Shown here piece by piece: positions 57,224 to 64,000 of a DNA stretch of 64,000 nucleotides (position 1 is its first letter; every line of letters starts with the position of its first letter). Origin of the DNA: Flaveria trinervia. Its lineage: Eukaryota > Streptophyta > Magnoliopsida > Asterales > Asteraceae. A model generated the notes under the pieces. That model was not told where the DNA came from. It saw only the letters and a program-made list of their open reading frames with translations, and searched no databases. The stretch lies in contig CM046456.1 in NCBI GenBank assembly GCA_025506515.1, positions 68,153,159 through 68,217,158 on the forward strand, written 5' to 3'. The position numbers were made by a program, and so were the translations under genes.

Positions 57224-57378
57224 AGAGTGTAAGGCCCCGTTCCCGGGACGCTTACAGCTGGGTTCTCATCGCTCATAAAACGTATAATTTCATTTGTATC
57301 TCATAATCACAGCGGAAAACTAAAACAATCTTTCATTTCCATGCAAATGTTTTTGCAAGTTAATACAACATTCATTAC
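57224..57378 (+). mobile_element. Possible start of another Gypsy-type LTR
   Basis: TGTAAGGCCCCGTTCCCGGGACG resembles the opening of plant Gypsy LTRs and begins a patch that ends where LTR G starts. A CAGCGGAAAAC word lies further in. No partner is seen, so this is tentative. Confidence 0.3.
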
Positions 57379-60108
57379 TGTGACATCCGGTAAATTTCCG
57401 TTACCAAGCTCCGTTAGTTCCGTTAAGTCTTGTATACACGTGTCGTGAGCACACACTAGTTGTCGTTTAACGTTGGTGACCTAATAATAATGAATAATGT
57501 GAATTTGTTGTGAATCTAAGTGATTATGTGAGTATTGGGTTATGTTTATGTGTTTACACATTTATAAACGGTTACTTAAAGAATTTATCGCGTAACGCGG
57601 AAACGTGCCTATTTATTCGTATGTCTTGTGTTTTTATAAAGATAAGATATATAATGAATTTCATAAGGTTATATCTTTATATTATGAAGTTAAAAACACT
57701 TTACAAAGAGTTTAAAGCCTAGTTTTTATAAAATGCAAATTACAAGGGTTAAAAGGGTAATTAGGTAAATTAAAATTAAATAAAACAAAAACCCAAACCC
57801 TAATCTCACCCATCGGCCGCAACATTCACCATATCCCTCTCCATCTTCGATTTTCGACCAAGATCAAGCCTTAAACCTCGATTTTCATTCGATTACAAGT
57901 TATACAACACTTAGAAGCATCGATTTCAAGCAATTACAAGTTTAAAGGTTAGATTTTTCATGTTTTGTGATGTTCTTCATTATGGCCAAACCTAGATTCG
58001 AAATTGGTCCTTGTTGGGTTGAATTGGTTGTTGTTTGATGATGTTAACATGTTAGTTAGATTGTATACATGTTAGTTAACGTCGATTATGCAAGAATTCT
58101 ATGTTTTTAGTGGATTGATCATGAAATGGTTATGAAGCAAACCCTAATTCGGATTATTGTGATTATGCATGATGGATGATTGTTTGATGAATGTTTGATG
58201 ATTATTGGGTTGTATGAATGTTAGAATACGTTGATTATGCAAGAAAGTTGGGATTTTGATGCATTGTTCATAGGTTACTAAGAATAGTAACTTTATTTGC
58301 ATGTAATAGTGATCTAGTGATGGATTGATGTTATGGATGAGTTCATGATGATAATTAGATGCTAGATTGTTGTTATGAATGCTAGAAATCTTTAATTTGA
58401 TTATGTTGATCATAGCTTGCCAAAAGTAGAAACTTTTGTTTATGAAGGTTGTTAGATTTGGATGTTTAGTGTTGTTGATCACGTCTAGATGTTAGTATGA
58501 GCTTGAATTGGTATATTAGTGATGAATTCATGTATGCTTTGGATGTTTGATAGATTTTGGGATATTCTTTCCCAAAAGGGAAACTTTATTTGTGTAAACG
58601 TTGAAGTATGATGTTATGATCATGTTTGGGATGATAGGAACTTGCTATTATGTTCAAGGATGGATTCTAGTGTGATAGAACGTGTTAAATTAGTTGTATG
58701 GCATGTTTGGATAATCATGGGTGATAATTGGAATTGGTAATCATGTATGGTTTGGATGTTGTGTAGTAGTAGGACATCATGCTTGGGTCTGGTAATTGAT
58801 TGTTGTGATGTTGTGAATGCAATGTATATGCTTAATGAATTTGGTTATGATCATTATACACGCGTGCGGATCTGAGGCCCCTACTTAGTAGGATTGGCAG
58901 GGTTTAGGATGTGAAGTCGTGAGTGGCTTCACATGGCATGTTATGAATGGTTGAACTTGTATGGCATGTTAGTGTATTGTAGCTAGTGGTTATGTTAATG
59001 TCCTAGATTCGCATGACTTGTATAGTACTTGATTGTATAATGATCTAGTGATATATCTGGTTGATATAGCATATGTATGATACTATTTAAATGTTATCAT
59101 GTATGTTGTATGTGTTCATTGGCTTTATTTGAATTATAACCCATAATGTCACCAACGGGTCAAACGGTCAACTAGGTCAAACGTGTCTATCTTTCTGGAA
59201 GCTTGAGTCTTTGGTTTTGGTATGATTAGGGTTTCACATGTCTTTTATTTACACGTACTTATGTACTCACATGATCTAGGTGACCTGTGAAGGTTGGCTA
59301 TCCTCTCGTTTCTCAAGATAAACCCTAAGTACCTTTGCATATATCAGGTGAGTTCATGCCCCACTCTTTACTTAATATCTTTTGGGGGAGATAGCATACT
59401 GGTATTTATACGAACGCTTTCATTATTTAAGTTGTGTATAATATTAATATAGTGTTGTGTACCATGAGAAAAGTCCTCACACTTTTGAATTGTTAATATT
59501 TAATAGCGGGGAAACTTGGGTAGTACTACTGGGTCTGACGAGCCCCACCTGTGTGACTCGAGGTCAACCGGGTGCAATTTGTCCTATTGATCATTGTCAC
59601 GACATGGTAAGTCGTGACAGGAGGCAACAACTATCACAGTCAGCTTCAATTGCAAAATCACTATGTATTAATATTTACTGATAATAGACTAGCTATCTAT
59701 TACCATGCACTGCTTATATGTATCACAACTGTTTACATGTTTATTGAACTCAACTCTTGAACTCACCAACCTATGTGTTGACATTTTAGTATGCTTTTCT
59801 CAGGTCCTTAACTTGCTTGCCATAGGAGCACTGCACGGTTCACTGCATTTTAAGACACTTTGCTTCAAGACAAGTTGACATTTAACATTATGGTTACTCT
59901 TTGGTTTGGCACTTGTTTTACCATAAGTTATATTTTATTGACTTGGGTTGTTTTCAAAAACGCTTCTGCATTGTTTAAAGTTGGTATTTTGGTTAATTAA
60001 GTTTAAATTATGGCATTTAGAGTCGTTCTGAGTAACTATTGACTGTGATCCTGGTTTGTTCACATGCCTCGCGGTAAAACTCCGCAAGTGGATTTTGAGG
60101 GTGTGACA
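57379..60108 (+). mobile_element. 5' LTR of Gypsy element G, 2.7 kb
   Basis: Begins TGTGACATCCGG and ends GGTGTGACA, so the same seven bases TGTGACA stand at both ends; the primer site follows 3 bp later. The large LTR size and the pol sequence suggest a Tekay/Del-type chromovirus (inference). It includes an AAACCCTAATCTCACC leader-like tract at about 57785, repeats of ATGTT(A/G)GATTG-like text and GATTATGCAAGAA (58085, 58233), and no coding sequence. Confidence 0.85.
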
Positions 60109-60111
60109 GAT

Positions 60112-60123
60112 TGGTATCAGAGC
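60112..60123 (+). other. Primer binding site of element G
   Basis: TGGTATCAGAGC just inside the LTR; initiator tRNA-Met type. Confidence 0.88.
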
Positions 60124-60245
60124 CATTGGTTATAGGGAACTAGGTTGCATACACACTAGACTATAACCGCACACAGTTAATTAGTTACCTGTGCCTTACT
60201 CCATTACTGTATACTCATTGGCATGCACGTCACACTCTCTGCAGC

Positions 60246-60916
60246 ATGGCATCGTCTTCAAGAGCTCCGGGTAAACAACCCGAATCACCTACACGATCTG
60301 AATCCCCACCTCCCGCACCTGTACCTGATGATGGATTCGATTGGCCCAGACTGGCTTATCCCCGAGAGGAGATTGACTGGGATCAACCATTCGCGTTGAT
60401 GAAGCGTGACCCTCCACGTGACTGGCATTCTTATCCTAGGTTTGTTGACCACATCATGTTTAGGGAACGCGTACCTGTCCTGAAGCCAAGGACTAGGAAC
60501 AATGCCAATCAACCCATGTTTTCACTCCCACGAACGGCGCAGTCCAACGAGCAATTGATTGCTGCACTAATGGCTGCACTGGATACTGAACAACACCATG
60601 TGAGACGACTCACGGGTGATGTCTGTACACTACAGCAAGAGGTGTACAACCTGAGACATCAATTGGACGAACTCAAGGAAGAACATGGGAAGACGCTGAA
60701 CGGTGTCACCATATGCAAGATGGTGTTATGGCACTCCAAGGACGCGTGACTGCTCGTGAACAGCGGGACGCCATAGCCGATAATAGGATTGCCACTCTAG
60801 AAGCTCAACTAGCAGCACTCCAGATTGCTATAGCTCCTGCTCCTGCCGCAGACTCTGAGGATGAGGAGGATCCGAGGAGGGACCCGAGGAAGAGAACCGG
60901 AGGAGATGGAGGATGA
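60246..60916 (+). pseudogene. Extra ORF between primer site and gag, element G
   Basis: ATG at 60246 begins MASSSRAPGKQPESPTRSES. The frame runs 167 codons, then is shifted to 60713-60916. The first half has WPRLAYPREEIDWDQPF, WHSYPRFVDHIMFRERVPVL and RTAQSNEQLIAALMAALD. The second is a coiled coil (heptads around VRRLTGDVCTLQQEVYNLRH and ALQGRVTAREQ) with an acidic tail. Not gag, which starts at 61212. Asteraceae Gypsy elements often carry a coiled-coil ORF here (from memory). Function unknown. Confidence 0.6.
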
Positions 60917-61211
60917 TAGTGATGGGTCAGACATTGTCGATTGACTTCTTTATATGACTTAGACTATGTAGTGTTTTCTTTTGAAACTATGTGGGAAGGG
61001 TTTTTTCCCCACACGAACGACAAAACTTCAATTTTGACATTGCTAAATACATTGTGACTTATTGCAATTTATTTGCTTTGGTTATTATTTTTGTTATGAA
61101 TGTTGTGGTTGTGATGATACGTTATTTCTTTCATTTACTATTTACTACGCTTCAATGAGTTAAATGTGTATGATGTTACTCATTATTGTATTGTGGATAT
61201 AAGCGAAAAGA

Positions 61212-62494
61212 ATGGACGCTCGTGGACGTGGACGTGGACGTGGTCATGGACTGGACGTGGACGTGGCACCGGAGAACAGGGGGTGGTGCTATTAACATGA
61301 CTCCTGCGGAATTGGCTGCTCTAATTAATGAGCATGTTCAGGCGGCAGTGGCTGCTGCCCACGCGGGTCAGCCAGCAGGTAAACAATGACAGAAAAACAA
61401 ATCTGATATCCTTTATAACTGTAGGGGATGTTTGATTAATGTGTGTTGTGTTAAAACAGGACCACCAGTGTGTACGTACAAGTCCTTCATGGACTGTAAA
61501 CCACACACCTACAGCGGTACAGAGGGTGTTGTAGGGCTAGTACGCTGGTTTGAGATGAGTCTGTTTTCTCCAAATGTAACTGTCCACTGGCGGACCAAGT
61601 AAAGTATGCCACCGGGACTGTGGAGGGTGCTGCTCTGTCTTGGTGGAACGCGCAAGTCCAGATGCTTGGACAGGCGATGGCAAATGGACTTCCCTGGAAT
61701 GAGTTCAAGGATCTGATGATCGAGGAGTACTGTCCTCGAAACGAGGTGCAAAAGTTGGAGATGGAATTCTGGCAGCTTAAGATGAAGGGTTCAGAAATTG
61801 AGGCTTACACGACCCGTACTCATGAGCTGGCTACATTGTGTCCAGGAATGGTAATGAGACACATAAGAGAATCGAGCACTACATACGAGGATTGGTGCCT
61901 GAAATCCAAAGTATGGTAACAGCTTCTAACCCGACTACGATTCAGCAGGCCATCCAAATTGCCCATAGACTTACCGATCAGGCGGTAGAACAAGGGCGGT
62001 TACCCAAACGGGGCGCTGTGGTGAGCGTGCCCGACAACAAAAGGAAGTGCGATGCTCCCAGCAACAGCAATAACAAAGCAACATCATCATCGTCTGGCGG
62101 TCAACAACAATCCCAACAGCAGCAACAACCAGTTCAGCAGCAGCAGCGGCGGTTCGATAATAACCGCAATTTCAACCAAACTGCCCCAAATAACCAAGGA
62201 CCCAGCGGTTGCGGCGGCAGACATCCCAAATGCCCACGGTGTAACTACCACTATGTGGGACGGTGTGATAGCTTCAAGTGTCAACGTTGTGGAAAGATTG
62301 GACACGCTGCGAAGGATTGCCGTGGTGAACTAATGAAGAGGCCACAACAATCTCAAGAAACCCCCAAGGGTTGTTTTGAGTGTGGGAAAGAAGGGCATTA
62401 CAAACGAAAGCCCACAACTAAGAAGGAACGGAAATGGCAACAACAACAACAACAACACCAACAATCATGGGAACAACAACAACAATGGCAATAA
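61212..62494 (+). pseudogene. gag: Gypsy gag with RG-rich start and zinc knuckles (G)
   Basis: The start MDARGRGRGRGRG is an Arg-Gly repeat coded by GGACGT units, followed by a frameshift, MTPAELAALINEHVQAAV and, after a gap with stops, the gag core (GAALSWWNAQVQMLGQAMA, EFKDLMIEEYCPRNEVQKLE, MEFWQLKMKGSEIEAYTTR). A frameshift near 61850 leads to 61838-62494, with a Gln/Asn-rich region and a zinc knuckle CQRCGKIGHAAKDC. A second knuckle, CFECGKEGHYKRK, lacks its last Cys. 960 to 1211 holds only a non-coding gap of about 300 bp before the start (60917-61211). Confidence 0.82.
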
Positions 62495-62519
62495 TAACCA
62501 ATGGTGGAAATGGCACTGG

Positions 62520-63066
62520 AAATGGTGGCAATAGAGATGGAGCCAAAGGGAGAGCCTTCGTCATTGGCTCAGGTGAGGCTCTAAATGATCCCACAACTGT
62601 TACTGGTAGATTCCCTGTAAATGGTTGTTTTGCTACGGTACTATTTGATACTGGAGCCGATAGGAGTTTTGTGTCCTTAAAATTCTGTAGTCTTTTAAGT
62701 GATATACCCTATGCTTTAGAATCTAAGTACACTGTGGAATTAGCCGACGGTAAACAAATCCATGTAACGCATATCCTTAAGGACTGTAGAATAGAACTTG
62801 CTGGTCATACTTCGCTATAGATCTCATGCCCGTTACGCTGGGGAGTTTTGATGTTGTGATAGGCATGGATTGGCTCTCTAGCAAGCAAGCGGAAGTCATA
62901 TGTCACGAGAAGATTATACGGATCCCGGTTGGTGATCAAGTTCTTACTGTAAAAGGTGATAGGAGTGGTGCTGTGATAGGCATCATCTCGTATATGAAAG
63001 CTCAAAAGTTGTTACGGAAGGGCCGCGTGGCTATCCTAGCACTTGTAACCGATAAGCAAAAGGAAG
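62520..63066 (+). pseudogene. Gypsy aspartic protease (G)
   Basis: TVTGRFPVNGCFATVLFDTG (active site D-T-G at about 62647) then ADRSFVSLKFC. A stop at 62818-62820 and a shift to the frame starting 62826 bring MPVTLGSFDVVIGMDWLSS, the block that ends plant Gypsy proteases, and IIRIPVGDQVLTVKGDR. Active site intact, reading frame broken once. Confidence 0.83.
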
Positions 63067-64000
63067 AAAAGAGAATGGAGGATATTCCCGTAGTACGCGA
63101 CTTTCCGGAGGTGTTCCCAGAAGATCTTCCTGGATTACCACCGCACCGTCAAGTGGAATTCCAGATTGAGTTGACTCCCGGCGCAGCTCCGATTGCTAGA
63201 GCACCTTATCGATTAGCACCAAACGAACTACAGGAGTTGTCGTCACAACTTCAGGAGCTTTTGGATAAGTTTTATTCGACCTAGTACATCACCTTGGGGA
63301 GCTCCTGTACTCTTTTTTAAGAAGAAGGATGGCACATTCCGGATGTGCATCGACTATCGAGAGTTAAACAAAGTAACAGTCAAGAACCGATACCCGTTAC
63401 CTCGTATCGATGACTTGTTCGATCAGCTTCAAGGATCAAGCTATTACTCGAAGATTGACTTGAGGTCTGGTTATCATCAACTCAAGTTCGAGAGAAGACA
63501 TTCCCAAGACTGCATTTCGTACTCGTTATGGTCATTATGAGTTCTTGGTCATGCCTTTTGGGTTGACTAATGCACCTGCTGTGTTCATGGACCTCATGAA
63601 CCGCGTGTGCAAACCTTATCTTGATCAGTTTGTCATTGTGTTCATCGATGATATACTGATATACTCTAGGACCAAGGAGGAGCATGAAGAACACTTACGA
63701 ATGATCTTGGAACTGTTGAAAAATGAGCAACTGTATGCTAAATTCTCAAAGTGTGATTTTTGGATAAGAGAGGTACAGTTCCTAGGTCACATTGTTAATG
63801 AGAAAGGAATACACGTTGATCCTGCCAAATTGAGGCGATAAAGAATTGGACTACACCCAAAACACCAAGCGAGATAAGGCAATTTCTTGGATTAGCGGGA
63901 TATTACCGCCGATTCATAGAAGGATTTTCTAAGATCGCACAACCTCTCACAGCCTTGACTCACAAAGGAACGACATACAAATGGGCTGAGAGTCAAGAAT
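63067..64000 (+). pseudogene. Gypsy reverse transcriptase (G), continues beyond the window
   Basis: IPVVRDFPEVFPEDLPGLPP opens the RT, then TPGAAPIARAPYRLAPNE. A frame break near 63275, KKKDGTFRMCIDYRELNKVT, YYSKIDLRSGYHQLKF, a frame break near 63490, VMPFGLTNAPAVFMDLMNRV, and the catalytic FIDDILIYS at about 63643. Another break at 63840 is followed by IRQFLGLAGYYRRFIEGFSK up to the window end. Three or more frameshifts, so inactive, though every RT block is present. Confidence 0.85.

Noticed and set aside
58144..58482. 112-codon minus-strand frame in the Gypsy LTR
   Set aside because: Lies wholly in non-coding LTR DNA, is Asn/His/Ile-rich and resembles nothing known.
60112..60123. TGGTATCAGAGC sites (five in the window) as tRNA gene ends
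   Set aside because: Each sits at an LTR edge without cloverleaf sequence; they are primer binding sites.

Overview
This is a stretch of nuclear DNA from a plant, almost certainly a eudicot and probably a daisy-family (Asteraceae) species. The family guess is inference: it rests on the style of the retrotransposon proteins, not on a diagnostic gene. The sequence is AT-rich and about three quarters of it is LTR-retrotransposon DNA of several ages, nested and truncated. Only one ordinary host gene can be supported: a short, intact FANTASTIC FOUR-like (FAF) gene at 46056-46523. No rRNA, tRNA or CRISPR locus was recognised.

Left part (1-29691): an old Gypsy protease scrap (2204-2597) is interrupted by a plus-strand Ty1/copia element. 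That element has a 5' LTR (2598-3071), gag, a coiled-coil linker, protease, integrase and RT/RNase H (to 9928), then an extra open reading frame (ORF) downstream of pol and a 3' LTR (28987-29691). The extra ORF starts at 12426 and is split by a second, minus-strand copia element, C, at 12794-25366. C has near-identical 788-bp LTRs and a GAAGC target-site duplication (TSD). C itself holds a same-family LTR with a gag stub (D, 20465-21291 and below) joined to the only copy of pol.

Middle (29692-45600): two foldback MITEs (30011-31176 with a 9-bp TSD; 31189-31543), a tandemly duplicated Gypsy integrase scrap (32010-32600), and a minus-strand copia element E (32679-41075) that has lost gag, protease and integrase. 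After these come a further MITE-like element, minisatellites and unassigned DNA.

Right part (45600-64000): a copia RT scrap, the FAF gene, a tiny LINE tail with a TSD (46826-46950), a solo LTR with TSD TATTT (47507-48059), a complete but decayed copia element F (48822-54656, TSD TTTTA), a truncated LTR (54681-55057), then a Gypsy element G with a 2.7-kb LTR (57379-60108) whose coding region runs off the window.

The most interesting pattern links the plus-strand element, C and E. Each has an accessory ORF between RNase H and the 3' LTR. Each accessory ORF has its own TATA box. Each TATA box is preceded by an array of short dyad motifs, and the same element-specific motif array sits upstream of the TATA box in that element's LTR. 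The motif differs between elements (AATGCGG/CCGCATT; CAGTAGTT/AACTACTG; CAGTCG/CGACTG), but the layout is the same in all three. This suggests two co-regulated promoters per element and perhaps an element-encoded factor acting on its own motif.
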